From Dipylidium caninum (lineage: Eukaryota > Platyhelminthes > Cestoda > Cyclophyllidea > Dipylidiidae), in contig QEYB01000713.1 of the NCBI GenBank assembly GCA_017562135.1, forward strand, positions 248,001 to 312,000: 64,000 bases of DNA, written 5' to 3'. The position numbers and the translations under genes are program-made. Every line of letters begins with the position of its first letter. Position 1 is the first letter of the stretch. The notes beneath the pieces are model-generated. The model was not told the origin of the DNA, ran no database searches, and saw nothing but the letters and a program-made list of their open reading frames with translations. Positions 1 to 12,951 of this stretch are shown here, piece by piece.

Positions 1-3000
1 ATTCAATCATCTGTTTTCAACCTTCCTATTTGGAGGGGGGGGGACAATTCCGGCTTGTAGATGCACGCTGGGGAGGGGCAAAGATTTGTCACAACTCCTA
101 CATTCATCGTCTATTCACAATCGTCCTCCCTGAGCTATGTCAACAGCTTCTCGGAGTAGGCGATATCGGCGCTGAGCATTCTGATTCTGAAACTGTCCAA
201 CCAGGGTGGTTAGCCTTAAACATCTCAGACAACAAAAACACCGAAGATTGCTTCCAAAATTGCAAGAACTCCATACTATCACTGCAGCGCGGTCTACAAC
301 ACCGCGCGAAGGGTCCAGGCAGAGGAAGAGGAGGAAGAATTAGGTAGAAGGAGGACGTGGGAGGGGGGAAAACTTGAGGAATCGGTAGGACTTCTTGTCG
401 GGTCCAAGTGTCCGCAGTTCCACTCTCTTGCCTCCCATGACGGCAGTACCGATTTGCGGTAACTGGGAAGGTCTATGTCATCCCGATGGTTGGCAGAAAT
501 CATCCTCGAGACCAGTGACAATGTTGACGTGCTGGGAGGCGACTCGAGCACTTTGAGAGCCCTCTTTTTGACCACCCAACGCAAGTAAGACGAAGTTGCC
601 CCCGTCTGTTCATTTTGCCCCCCTATTCAACCAAGATTTCATTCCATCGAGGGGTGGAAGTTCTTCACTGTATCACCCGTCGGAGATTTCACTGCCCCCG
701 GTTGGAATTCGCTGCCTGGTGTTTACATTCTCCGGTAGATTTGATCACAGAGCAGACCAAACTCCAACACCCTGCGCCGGTCGCTACACCCCATTGCATC
801 AGGGGGCTTAACACTCTAGGGGAGTTACAACATTCGGCCTTAGCATGTCACTCAATCCTTTTCAGTGGAACGAAAAATCTTTGGGATGACAATTATTAGG
901 AGGGGCTTTTGAACAACGAAGGAAAAGTCTTAGTTCATCATCATCACCATACTCTCGCCTGCAGTATTTCTACTATGTGGGTTTGCGTTCCTTCATGCGC
1001 ACATTTCCGCCTGTCTGCCACTCGTGTAAAAAGGGTGGGCGAGGGGGGGGGAGGGGTGCCGACTGGGGGACGAAGGTGGCGATCCGATGGTGGTTGCGGG
1101 CTCTGGGGGTTAGGCGGGTGTGGACGTGCGGATGTGGCCGTGTGGCAGGCACGGGAGGAGACAGGGTGCGGGGGGGGCCTGGCGGGCGGGGGGGGGGGGG
1201 GCAAAGGGCCGAGGGTGCGGGAGGGGAGGCGATGCGAGGCGAGGTAGGGGTGAGGCGACTGAGCCGAGGGAAAGGGAGGGGAGAGGAAGGCGAGAGCCGG
1301 GGTCCAAGTGAACGTCGCTGTCTCAAATTATTTATGCCAAACACACACACATACTGCGTTCACGCTCATTCGTCAGACGCGTTAGCCAGCGCACTTCTGT
1401 CCCATTTTATTTGCGTCCTCCCCCCTCAATAACACCATCATTATTTTCATTACGCGAATCGACTTTCTCCACAGGGCTTCCATACCTCGACTATTTCCCG
1501 CTCCTCATCTTGGCACCACCGCACCGCATGATGTTCTCTTGTAGATCTTAGGGAAATACTTTCATCTCCGCCGTCTCCATCACTCTCTCAAAGCTAAGAG
1601 TCAACTTGCGATTGCCTTCTCGTGTTGTCAAGACAGCGCACAAATTACCCTTGAAGTTGCAGTGTCCCATGCCGGGATGCTGTGTGAAGTAAACTTTCTT
1701 TGACCGAGTTGTTAGAACAGCCGCCTTATTGACCTGAGACGACACAAAGTAAACGGAGCATCTGAGTGTCGCGGCGGTGCCGGCATCGCTCGTCGGGGTC
1801 AGGGGTGCGCTTCAGCACCGCGGCCCTACGTCGTGGCGTTTACGCACCCCCGTAGCCAGCGCTGCGTGTGTGTCCCTTAGTTGCCACCCTCCCACTCCGA
1901 GTGGAGCCCATTCCTCGAGTGGTATGTGGAAGTTTTACACTTTTTTGCGATTTGCCAGGCCGAGGTGATCAAGAAGAAGCCGCTCTTTTGAGAATGTGCC
2001 ATACAAAATGGACAAAAAGCGGTAAGAGATGGAGGCGTAAACAATGGGCTCCCACATGTTTGTCTTAATTCCGTTGTGTACCGCGCCAATTTAAACAAAT
2101 GCGGCGTCGAATTTGCGAAATTCTGTTTGCCTAGACCAACACCGCTCCATTTCACCACTCTGTCGAGTGAATTTGCGACCGCCTTTCCTCGCCATCGGCG
2201 GTGTCTCTACCCTCCCCATTGCTATTCTCGCCTGCCTGCCTGTCTGAGGCGATTTCACTTATTTATTAAGTGGCCTAATGCATAAAATGGCCAATGTGGG
2301 GCAGAGCGACTACCCATCGCCAACGTTCTGCGCGAGGCGTCCGGATCACATGGACGTTTTCATCTGTTAGGAGGGGGAATTCGTCCCTCCTCGCCCACGG
2401 CCTCAGTTAAACTCCCCAAAAGCGAATAGACTAGACAAAGAAGGGGCCATGATATTTTCAGGACACATGCACTCCACCGAACAAAGGGACAATGAAGGAT
2501 GTTGGGTTTGGGTGAAGGCACCTACACTCAAAAAAGTGAAGGATTATGCGAGTGGGTGAACTTGATGACTGATACAAAATTCCATTCCCTTCTCTCCCTA
2601 ATTAATGCACCCAAAACACGCCTTTCCCCTTTGTTTGATCACTTAAATCATCTCAACTTTGGAGTTTCATGCGGGTATCTGAAAATTTGAGCGCCCACTT
2701 CTCGTCCCCTCGCCCCCTCGGCCTCCCCAACCCCAAACCCAACGCCCATCCCCGCCTCTCTCTCCTCCGCCCTCCTACCGAGGCCGGGCACATAAATAAT
2801 CTTTCATTTCAGAGGCGACAGTGAATGATATCTCGATCAGAATCCCGCCGGTAGGTTAATAAAACGTGATTAATATGCCACGGGTAGATGGGCGGGATTG
2901 AAACGGGAGATGGTGAATGCCATTGTCACGTCCTGGTAGTGTAAACTGAACCCCTCACCAAATACAAACACACACACACACAAACGGGTAATTGGCACAG

Positions 3001-3200
3001 GAGGAGGGCGTATATGTGCTGACCCAGCGTTGGTAGTTGAAAATGCCGGAAGAAGGAAGGCTTTTTTCCCCTCTTCTACCATTCAGCTGCTCTCACGATT
3101 TCAAAGGTTTCCGGTGGAATGATTGCCGCCATGCAGGCTGCTTGTTACAATGGCCCCATCGTAAAACTCCACGTAACGATGTGCTTTACAACCTGTGTTT
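1..3200. other. Gene-poor left flank
   Basis: I see no supportable gene here. Open frames on both strands are short and mostly Pro/Arg/Gly-rich translations of skewed sequence. The stretch holds a G/purine-rich tract at about 1,020-1,310, a short CA run near 2,970-2,985 and otherwise unremarkable, fairly GC-rich non-coding DNA. Confidence 0.6.
1020..1310. repeat. G-rich/purine-rich tract
   Basis: The plus strand carries many runs of G, including 14 consecutive G at 1,188-1,201, separated by A, C or T. This is low-complexity DNA able in principle to form G-quadruplexes on the plus strand. The long open frames over it are a consequence of composition, not evidence of protein. Confidence 0.75.
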
Positions 3201-3289
3201 ACTGCTGGGTCTGTCTCTTTCCCAAACTACTACGGGAGATTAAGCATCAGGGTTGTGTGAGGCGGGCGCTGTTTTGTATTATTGGTGGG

Positions 3290-3955
3290 AAAGTGGTGAT
3301 TTCCGCCCCACTCGAACGCCATGGGGTGCCAGGACTGCTCTGTGTGGGTGAGGGGACCTTCCGAGGGGCAAAAATCACGCCCGTGTCTGTATCTTCTGGC
3401 ACACATCCGCCGCTGTCTCCACAGCCTCCATTGCGAGTTATTCCTGCACCGCACCATCATTGAATGTTGATTTCTACGTCCTTGGCGTAAACAAAAAAGG
3501 ATGTTCGTTGAAATATCTCGTTGCTTCGTAGAGTGGAGACTCTCCACCGACGTCTGGAAAGGGGCTGAGCGTCTCCTCCATCTACTACAGGGAGAGTTGG
3601 GGTAAATAGATAGTCACGCGGTCTCTCATCAGAGCGAGAGTTGGCTCGTACAACCTTTTGCGGTGCTGGTTGCCATGTGAAGAAGTATCGAGTCCGCATT
3701 TTGACAATCGGTCACTCAACCGATGTGTTTTACCTCGTCCCTGTTTAATGTTAGAGTCTTGTAAGCCCGTCTCTTGCCCAAAATATCAGGTGAGATTAAC
3801 CAACAGCGTTGTTTCGTGGCGATTTCCGCCCCGCTTCAACGCCATGGGGCCTCAGGACTGCTCTTCTTGGGTGAAGGCACCCTTCGTGACGCTAAATCAC
3901 GACTGTGTTTGTATCTCGGGCACACATACGCCGCTACCACCATTTGCGTCGGTAG
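3290..3955 (+). repeat. Imperfect direct repeat, about 135 bp, two copies
   Basis: About 3,290-3,430 and 3,812-3,950 are clearly related: both contain GATTTCCGCCCC, CGCCATGGGG and a stretch ending in CACACAT(C/A)CGCCGCT, about 520 bp apart. The two copies read similarly in one frame (ISAPL.RHG then GLL...GEGT), but neither frame stays open for long. This could be a decayed duplicated exon or a dispersed repeat. I do not recognise the peptide. Confidence 0.65.
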
Positions 3956-5050
3956 ATTGACATGCAGTTAAGGCGGAGGTAGCGGAGGAGGCGGAATAGG
4001 CGGAGGGGAAGGGAAGGGAAGGGAGGGGAGGGGGGGGGGGGGGGGCGGGCGGGCGATGGCGAACGCGGAGACGGCGACTGCCGCGGACTACGGCAGTAGA
4101 AAAGTAAGAGGAGGTCGGTGGTTAAGTGAAGGAGGGTTTAGTGCGTAGTTGAGGCAGTTTATAGGCGCACACCTTGCACACAAAGGTGAAATTCTTCTCC
4201 CTCCACCCTCCCAATAATGCCAAGATGAGGCGATTTCTTACACAAAAGTTCAATTTTTGTTGTGTAAATGAGTGGTAGAGAGAAGTCGAGTTAAAACCGA
4301 CTTCTGCATAACGGCGAATTCAGGCTCGCCTTGACCAGGCGCCAACAGGTAGACCATTTTACCTTGCAAAGGGAGGGATGGAGAGGCGGAGGGGAGGGGA
4401 GGGGAAAGGAAACAATGGCTTCTGCATAATTTGCTCTCCATTTGTCTTTTTGGCAACTCGTTTGGTGCTTCAGTTAAACACTACTTCGAAACCAGTGTGA
4501 GGCGGATGAAGTCCGTTTTCATTTACGAAGAACGAAGTTCTTCCACTGAATCAACTTTGAGGGTATTAAAAGTGTGGCGGCGTCAAGTGGACCCGACGGT
4601 GATTCTTCCGAAAGTGGAACTGAATGGGCGACCTAAAGTTAGACCAGGAAGACGTGGTCCAAAGGGAGGTCTGAGGAATTGCCGCCTCAGGAGACATGGT
4701 GCTGGGCACTGGCCAACCCGTCGCGACACCGCAGAGGAGGTGCATGGGCTACTCTTTCAATTCGGCCTGAAGGGAAAGAGACCTTTGACAGACTCTTGTC
4801 TATCCACGTGTAAGTTGCGCCTCCGCCGTAGCATATGGGCCAAGGCGAAGCTTCGTAAAATCGTCCCAGAAAAGGCTTCTAAAGCAGTAGCTTGGGGAGT
4901 AAGCAAGAGAGACCGCACGGTCGCAACCACACCAATTGGGAATGTCGATTTCTACGTCCTTGGAGAAAACGGAAAAGGACATCACCCGCATTGGCGGCGG
5001 AAAGCCTCTGTCGACGTCTGGAAAGAGGCTGAGCACCTCCTCCCTCATCG
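3464..5050 (+). repeat. Second imperfect direct repeat pair, about 110 bp
   Basis: About 3,464-3,580 and 4,947-5,050 share GATTTCTACGTCCTTGG near their starts, then CGACGTCTGGAAAG and GGCTGAGC near their ends. They lie about 1.48 kb apart, a different spacing from the neighbouring repeat pair, so the region is not one simple tandem array. The second copy is the 3' end of the open frame at 4,506-5,057. Confidence 0.65.
4030..4045 (+). repeat. Poly-G run of 16
   Basis: Sixteen consecutive G follow a GGGAA/GGGAG repeat (about 4,010-4,029). Runs like this are prone to length error in sequencing and to G-quadruplex formation. A 13-G run is present at 6,127-6,139. Confidence 0.85.
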
Positions 5051-5057
5051 GTGCTAG
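4506..5057 (+). other. Unassigned open frame, 183 codons from ATG
   Basis: The frame is open without a start from about 4,431, and the first ATG is at 4,506. The product would be basic and rich in Arg, Lys and Gly, with no domain I recognise, no signal peptide and no membrane segment. Its last 35 or so codons overlap one copy of a degenerate repeat that is not open in the other copy at 3.46 kb. That argues against a conserved protein, or suggests a decayed duplicate. No convincing splice sites or partner exons were found. It may be chance. Confidence 0.15.
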
Positions 5058-5059
5058 TT

Positions 5060-8000
5060 GAAATTTGATAAAATTTAGAATCAGCCTTTCGGCATTCGGC
5101 TTGGCTGGGAGATAAATGAGTGTCAGATTAGTCTAAGAGACGGGATTGTCGAAGCTGAGATGGATAGGCGAAGGGGAATATCCGGTAAGTCGAGATTTTA
5201 ATCCCTTCTTTGCACAGTGAGAAGGAAAACCCCCCTAATTTCGGCGGAGGGGGGATTCCGCACCCCTGTAGCCATCGTCACCACCACTTCGTCCATGGGG
5301 TGAGGTTGTCTGGAAGGACAGACAGTCGAGAAACGAGCGCCGAGTGCGCTTTCATCTGCCCAGCCTGCACACCAGACCCGCTTACCAGACTAGCGGGGTG
5401 AGCGAACAGAGAACTGCGAACCCCGATTAACGGTCATCGGCCTTCTCCTGTTCCAAGCCTGCATCCTCTCTCCAGCGCCCCGTTTCATTCCTGCGTCGTC
5501 AAAGCCGACGTCTGAATCCCCAGGCCGCCTCTCCACCCTGTCCCCGCGGCCACCCGTGCCGTCCCGTCCGTCGCATCCTGTCCTGTCCTGCCTCCCTCCC
5601 TCACCGTCCTTTCAATTATCCGGCCTCCGAGGGCCCCGACGTCGGTCACAGCCACACGCACACAAACGCCCTCGCACAGCTGTTTGGCATCCGTCTGGGG
5701 ACTGATCGCGGCGGGGGACGAGGGAGAGAAGGCCGGTGTCTAACCATTCCTTCTTCTCCTCCTCCTTCTCCTCCTACTCCCTGAGTCCTCCTCCTCCCTT
5801 CTAATAGTCAATGAAAAGCGCGAAGACAACTTGAAGGGATGTTTATCGCGTTGCGAAGGCTGACATTTGCACGGCGGATGAGTGTACTGTGATCGGCTAA
5901 TTTTTTTGGCAGACACAAATGTCAATTCTGCAACAAGTCGTAGCGTGTGTTTAGAGAAAAAAAGTGCAGAAAAAAAGAGGTTAAAAAGGTGTTGCGACGA
6001 CGTGTGTGTGAAGGTCAGCCGCACATACACCAACGCTCGAATGCACACGGGCACACAACACACATGCGCAAACACACACACATCCGCGGAAAACAGAGAA
6101 AAGGCGGAATCGAGGCGAGGCGGGGCGGGGGGGGGGGGGCGAGGAGGTCAGTGATTTGACCTAACGGGCAGTAAACATGGCAGGCGTAGCGTCGTGTGGA
6201 GAGTAGAAGGCCGCAGTGACGTCCACACACGCGCTGATACAGGCTCGGCTACTAATTGCGGGTTTCACACGGCGGCATTGAGGCGGACGGGGCTAAAACT
6301 GGCGGGACCACTTAGCCACGAGCCTGCACTCCGCCTCGAGGCCGTCGTGGAGGCTGTCAGACGCAGAGCACGACATTTTTTTCAACTTCTGCCGAGGAGA
6401 GCAGAGACCAAGTCTGCGCTCGGACAGCACAGAGCTCCTGTCTGCCTGGGCACATTACGGGTCTCGCAAGCGTCCACTGTGGATGTCGCACAGAGTTGCC
6501 TACCACTGGTATGGACGACTGACCGAATTGGGGTCTCGGGAGCAAACGAGGTGTTCACTTCGGTCCTAATCTGACTTTCGTCCCCTCCGCCGACTGTCCA
6601 ACAGCCCCTTTGTCCGCCTCAACCCCCCCCCCCCGCCTTGGGCACCCAGCTCACTTCGGCGTGTTCGCCTCTCTCTTGTTCGTGCCTTAAACAACTGGGG
6701 AAGTTGGTTTAGTTCAGAGGAGATTTAAGCACTCCTGTAAATCTCTTGAAAACCAAAGAGGGCCTATCAAATAGGCGTTTTTGCTTGTCAACATGCGCCT
6801 GTGCGCATCACTCCCACAGGACGACGAGATGTTGGCCAACAGAATGCCATCGCAGAGGAAGAGGCCATGAAAGGCTACGCGTCCCCGCACCCCGAAGAAG
6901 CCTTTCACATTTGACTTTTTCAAGGAAGGGCGGAAGGCGGGCGATCAAGTCGCATTTGAGTCGTAGTGGCAGACATTCAGGGCGGTTGTTTGGCCTATTT
7001 CAAATTGCGTTTGAGACTAAACCACCGACATCGGCCGTCTGCGTCCTCATCCCAGCAACTGGATGAGAGTAGTTGCGTCCCCACACGGGCGGGCAGACAG
7101 ACAGACGGACAGACAGGCCGCGAGAGACGATGAAGCGAACGACTTTGGACTGCCACGACTTGCAATGTATTCTGGTACGTATTTTCCATCGTGACACGGT
7201 GATGGAAATGCTGGGCTCGTAGCTGCTCCTCCTCCTCCAACATCGCTCTTGCATGCCTTATGATGCCTGGGCGAATAATCGCGAGCCACGCTTTGAAATA
7301 CTCTTCACTGGTGTCACTCGGCCAATTTCCCAGGGGATTAATGAGCCTGATTTTTTATTTGAGTGGGGTCCTCCGAGTCGGGTCACTCACCGTTTGCGGA
7401 ATGGCTGATACCCCTTAAAAATATGACAAACTCCTCCTTACTACTAAGGGTGACATTGACTTGCGCTGAATTTTCCACATTTCGGCCACATGTCACCTTT
7501 CCCGTTGGCTAGGAAGGATGAAGAGCATTTCGAACACGCCACCGGTCAGTTTTTTATGGTCACCTGGCCGATTTTGATCAGCTCTCCTCCCAGATAATGA
7601 AGTAATGAAGCACAACTTTTGGGCCGAGGAGGAGACAAAAAGCGGTAGAGGTGCGAAATGTGCCACCACGACTGGAATTTTACTGACTTGACAGGAGAAG
7701 CAAATGTCTCTAACATAAACACGAGGAAGGGGAACCACCCTTTGACTCCAAATGAGTTCGGAGGGTCCGCAAAGCCACCTTCGGTGACCACTGAGCTCCT
7801 CACTGTCCTTGACGGCGCGTCAAACTGGCCAATGTGGCTGTGACAAGGCGGCGTTGGCCTCACCGGTTGGGCTGCGGACGGATTGTGACACCAAAGACGA
7901 GATCAGGAAATCGAGGAGGGAATTGCGATCCCGTTGAACAAGAAGGAATACAAGCGGGTGACACGATGTTTTCCTCTATGCCAAGCCACATTTTTTTCAT

Positions 8001-11000
8001 CACGGCAAGTCGGGTTGGGTGGAAATAGAGCGGGACTTTTCAAACCTGCGGTGTTGCTGACAGTGTGGCCCAACGCGGCGCCCGGAGCCCCGAGCCCCGA
8101 GCGTCTCGTGTTGTCGACACGTCGAGTCGCCAGGCATTTGAGAATTGTCGGTTGTCAGCGGTGTCAATGAGGGCACCCAGTGACTTTTACCCTCGACTGT
8201 TTTGCTCCACAAAGTGCTTTCTGCCATGAAAAATGCAACACAGTCTGCACTGCCACGGGATCTCCTGATTTATTTTGTTTAGTGGACATCACTTGAAAAG
8301 CGCCCAATCTTCTCGCACCTTTTCTTATTCCTAACAGGCAGACAAGCAGTTCTGCGGATTGGAGAAATAACCGAGGACTCACATCGAGTATGCGAATCAT
8401 GTTGGAATGGAACAGCTTCGTCATGGAAGGTTCCTCCACGCGGGACGAGGACTTTTGACGGCGTCGCATTTGCACCGCCTTCAAGGAGAGCGAGAGGACG
8501 AAGGGCGAGAGAGAGGCAGGAGATGAAGTGGATTGTATCACACGAGAGGAATTTAAAATGCAACACGTCGACAACCAAATGAGAGATGGTTTTCCTGCAC
8601 GATTTCACAAATGCACGCACCATGTGCGCGCGCAACTTGGCTGTGTGCCAATTTTAGCTTTGCAGTTGTGGCGACGCTTGCGTTCTTAACACATACACAC
8701 ACACACACACGCTCCTCACCTTTTTGCGTTTCCTTCTACCTAATTAAAGCGGAAAACTGGGAGAAGAGCCAAAAGGGGGTGAAAGACGAGAGAAGTGCGA
8801 AATGTACTTGAGGGGAGAAGCTTTTCCCCAAGGCGGCCAGTCGTGCTCTCCTCTCGGTGTGCAAAGTCCACCTTTAAAGCAGGCCTCTAAGACCTCCGCA
8901 CGCGCTTCACTGGCCCACAGCGTTCAGTGTCCACCTCCAATTCCCCCGGCATCCGGAGCGCTTCCATCACATTGTCCGTCTCCACTAATTGAGTGGCGGT
9001 TGGGACGAGGAAAACTCAGTGTACGAGAAAAAATCGCCTCAACTATGAAGTGGCAGTGGCTTCGGGGCTTGAAGGCTACTTAGAGGAAATTCTCCCACCG
9101 CTTTAGTATATGGAGTTTGGCCTCACCGCCTCGCGAACGACTGTGTTGAATTAGAGGAAAAACGCAGGCGAGAAGAGTGCAACATTTTCTACTCAGACAA
9201 CGCAGACACTGTCAGGATTTTAGGGTGAAAGCATTAATGAAAACGGTCATTGTTTGAAGAAACGGTCTGTTCAAGACCCTGAGAATAGGCGGAAAGAATG
9301 CTGTGAAAGCCTTCACTCCTGTCGCATTGAATGTCACTTGGGCAAAGCTGACACATGAAGGGGTTGTTTCACACTTACTCGGACGAAGATCCGCTCCAAT
9401 GATTCTTTTCCTAACATGACAGGCCAGTTGGCTGCGTCAGTTTAATTCGCAAATTATCGCAGTCATCCCCCCAAAACGCGCCATCTCCCTGTCTGAAGTG
9501 GACTTTTGTCGAGGCATCAATCTTTCGAGAACTGACAAATACCCGAAGCCGCAGACGTTCAGCGGTCAAAATGTCAATCTAATTTGAAGGGAAGATGGTG
9601 CCTTCACCTGTCACCGTGTAGGAAAGACACCCCGGGTGGATTGAGATCGACCGGGCGCCTCGGTGAGGGGGCGATTACGCGGACAGGAGGGGCGAGGCGA
9701 CGGGAGGGGGGGGGAGCGTGGGGGTGGCGTGTTCCAATGGGGGCAGCTCGATCGATCGTGACAGCCACGCTCATGCCAAATTGCCTCGCTCTGATTGGTG
9801 CAAATGTTTGTTCACCAGCGCGACGCTAATGACCCACTTTGGGGAAAGGCTTATGATGAGATTACAGGCCTCCCCACCTCTCTGCCACGTAATTACAGGT
9901 TGTTCTGGCACTGGCGAAGCCGATGGTGAAGCCAAGTTGGACTACGTCAAAGGAAATGGCAAACACTAGTTGAAAGCCCTTACCGTCTTATTATCACTGT
10001 CCAGGTGATGAGAAGGCTACACTTCAGCTGGCGCATCAACTTTGAGGGAGGTCGTGCCATAGGAATCGGGTAGTTAGTGATCTCTAAAGGAGCTACTTTC
10101 TAGTTGAGGAGTTTGATTGGCTTGATGAAAGTCTATACATGAAAATCGGCCGATAATCGGGCATAGACCAAAACGAAGTTAAAGGTGTTTGTTAAGAGTT
10201 TACCTACACTATTCACAAACAGCAGTTTCTTGACACATCCCGTCTACAGGATAATTTCACGGAGAAAAGACCTGTTTAGCTATAGCAACAAGAAAACCAC
10301 TACTTAGTAGAGGGTATTCATCTTATCGGTGATGAATTTACAGGGCGAGAACTTTCGTAATTGTGAATGTATTAGCTCTAAGTTTTCACCTAGAAAATTA
10401 ACAAAAAGCGTATGAGTACTTCCACGTTCAGCTTTGCAAAAACAACAGCAGTGGTACCAGGCTGTAGAACCCATCCGAACAGGCTGTAAGTGTTGATGTG
10501 GATAGCGTTATTTGATGTTGCAACTGCGAATAAGTTAAAAAAATTGAGGTCGACCTCCGTAGCGAGTTACGAGTCCATTATCATCTGGTAGGAAGCAATA
10601 GAAATTGTCATAAAACCCGAAATGCACATCGTGAACGTAGGTAATGCATCAAAACATCGAACAATGTTGCTGGACAGATTGCATGATGAAACAGTGAAGG
10701 GCAAGGGTGGTACGAATTGACAGACGTCGAGGTAAATAATGCTGTAAACATTTGTTTCATGAGCGCCTACTAATAGTTATGAGTAGAAAACTTATTTTTT
10801 TTGCACAAGCTAGAGAAAACCCAACAAACAGGGCAACGAGGTCCACGCAACGGGGTTAGGGATTTGGATGATAGGCAATAATAATAACTAATCAAAACAA
10901 ATAAATAATAATAGCGAAACAGCGGTGAGGAGAGGCATTTCCGGATTGAAATGAGTGGACATGCAAAAGGACATCAAACCAGTTGGCAGCAGGTTGAAAT

Positions 11001-11344
11001 GCCATTAGACATATAAAGGGGCTTTCAAGGAGACAACATTGAAAACGCAGGAATTTTTGCGTTTTAACTTGTTTCCATCCACTTAGAATGACTTATTTAA
11101 AATAGATCAACAAAAGTAGATTTTTTCCAGTAACTTAATGGAAAAAATTAACACGTATTAATAAATTTAATAAATTTACTTTTCTATAGTGGAAAGTTTA
11201 TTTGGGGTGTATTTAAAGTTGTTTTATTTGATCATAATTATATAACGTTTTATAATCACAAATAGTTCACCAATAGTTGTCCGATTCTGACGTCTGCGCG
11301 CTGTGTATAGCACTGAAACGGTATTTTAGTGAGCGATTGCCAAG
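5060..11344. other. Gene-poor stretch with simple repeats
   Basis: No gene is recognised in about 6.3 kb. It contains a pyrimidine (TCC-like) tract at about 5,747-5,800, a CA-rich segment at about 6,020-6,085, an ACAG-like run at about 7,096-7,117 and a (CA)n run at about 8,692-8,711. From about 10,000 onward the sequence becomes markedly AT-richer (for example AATAATAATAAC near 10,880) and stays so through the next two genes. The promoter of the mL64 gene presumably lies in the last few hundred bases, but no clear TATA element can be singled out. Confidence 0.5.
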
Positions 11345-12951
11345 ATGTTACACGTTGCCTCGATATGTCGAGGATTAGTTCCTGTCGCTAATCACCCAGC
11401 AAGAGCGAAAAAATACTATCCAGGGTGGCGCGATCCATTCAGCCTTACCGACTACGACAATCTTAGCAAACGGTATCCTACTGTTACCGAACAATGGGAA
11501 GCTGAGTGGTCTTCAACCAAAATAGTTCCACCTGAATTGAAGGCGTTTGATATTAATCGGCTTCCTCATCATCTTCTTGCTCGAAATAGACGTGTTTTTC
11601 ATCCCTGTCAAGTACGATTACGAGCGTCGACCAGCATATCAACGGAAACTGTTTGGCATTTACGGTTTATCAAGTGGCGTTAATCCATGTGAACTCTTTG
11701 ATTCGTATGAGGATTTAGCAAGGGAAGAGGAACTAAGGAAGCTGCTGGAGCCAGATCTCGAGGAGTTTAAACGCAAACAAAATGAGGAGAAGGCTGAGTG
11801 CGCCAAGAGGGAAGAAGAAAGGTGTGAAATTCTGCATGATGTTCTCATTTTCCATTCAGTTTAAAGCTCTGTCACGGTTTTAAATGTTATCCTTTATCGC
11901 TTAAGAATCCGCAAAATTACGGAAAATCTCGCTCGTTTGCCTGAAATCATGGAGAAATATCGACTTAACCAGGAGAAAAAGAAGGAGTCGGCAAAGGTGC
12001 AAGAAGAGAATAGGCGACAACTCTTAGAAGAAGTAAGTTGCCTGGGTTTATGGTAACTTTTTTCTTAATAATGTTTTACTCTTATGTTAAACGGGATTTC
12101 TCAGATTTAAGGTACTCAATCTAGAAAGAGTTTAGGATTTACAGCTGCTATAAAATATAAGATCCCATCGTACTTCCTTCAAGAGTTTCTTAAATGTGCA
12201 CCATAAAGGTAGAAGTGCGTCGAAGTCTTACTTTTGATGACTACATCAATTGTAGTCGATCGACTCTTATTTCTAGGCGTAGATGTTTGGTCTAAAGTCG
12301 TCAAAGTTTAAGTACCGTTATGGTCTTTTATTTTGCTTTCATAAGTCTGTGTGAAATATTTTTTAGCTTACTGAGCTGGGTTATCCTTTATCCATCTTCA
12401 ATTAGATCTAAGTGTAAGAACCTTTCGTCTTTTAAAAGTAATATTTCGTAAATCCCCGGTCAATTCTACTTGGTGCGGATTATTGAAACTTATTTATGTG
12501 TCTGTTGTTGTGGGTCTCTGAAAGAATTGACGATTTTCCAGGCATGAGACCCCTAACAGGAAACTGTGTTACTGGATGAAGCCTATTTAGTTTTAAAGCT
12601 CTCAACAATACGATTTAGCGAATACATAAGAGGGTCTATTTAACCTGCTTATATTTTAAAAATCAAGCTTCTCGTAAGATTTATTTCAATTTATGTAAAG
12701 TTAGGACAATTTTAGTTGCAGAATCTGAATTAGATTAAAACGTCTAGTTGTACTAACAGTTAACGTTCAAAAAATTCATTTGTGACTCTGAAATGATATT
12801 TAGCACTTTACTGAGTATGCGATTTTTTCTTTTATAGGCCCGAGACCGATTCGGCTACTACGTGGACCCTCGCGATCCTAAATTTCTAAAGCTGGTTGAG
12901 GAGAAGCAGGAGAAGAAGAAACTTGAAAAAAGGGCTGCAAGGAAAAAATAG
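11345..12951 (+). CDS. GADD45GIP1: Mitochondrial large ribosomal subunit protein mL64 (CRIF1/GADD45GIP1 family)
   Basis: The family is a component of the mitochondrial 39S ribosomal subunit near the peptide exit tunnel; in vertebrates it also binds nuclear partners. Three exons: 11,345-11,821, 11,906-12,032 and 12,838-12,951 (TAG). Recognition rests on the central RYGxxSGVxP-like segment (here IYGLSSGVNP), a long charged helix rich in E, K and R with LPEIM, and the C-terminal FGYYVDPRDPKF, matching the family's GYxVDPRSxxF motif, then a basic tail. Introns are 84 bp (atypical GTGTGA donor, TTAAG acceptor) and 805 bp (GTAAGT/ATAG), and both join in frame. Exon 1 needs a frame change near 11,595-11,599: reading the T5 run as T4 joins the N-terminal part (through ARNRRVF) to VKYDYERR. 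A homopolymer error is more likely than a pseudogene. The start is the first ATG after an in-frame gap; a mitochondrial presequence is plausible but not proven. Confidence 0.85.

Noticed and set aside
944..1350. Overlapping Pro/Arg- and Gly-rich frames on both strands
   Set aside because: They follow from G-rich low-complexity DNA that is open in several frames at once.
8164..8635. 118-136-codon frames on the minus strand
   Set aside because: Two overlapping frames, no domain, no splice context.
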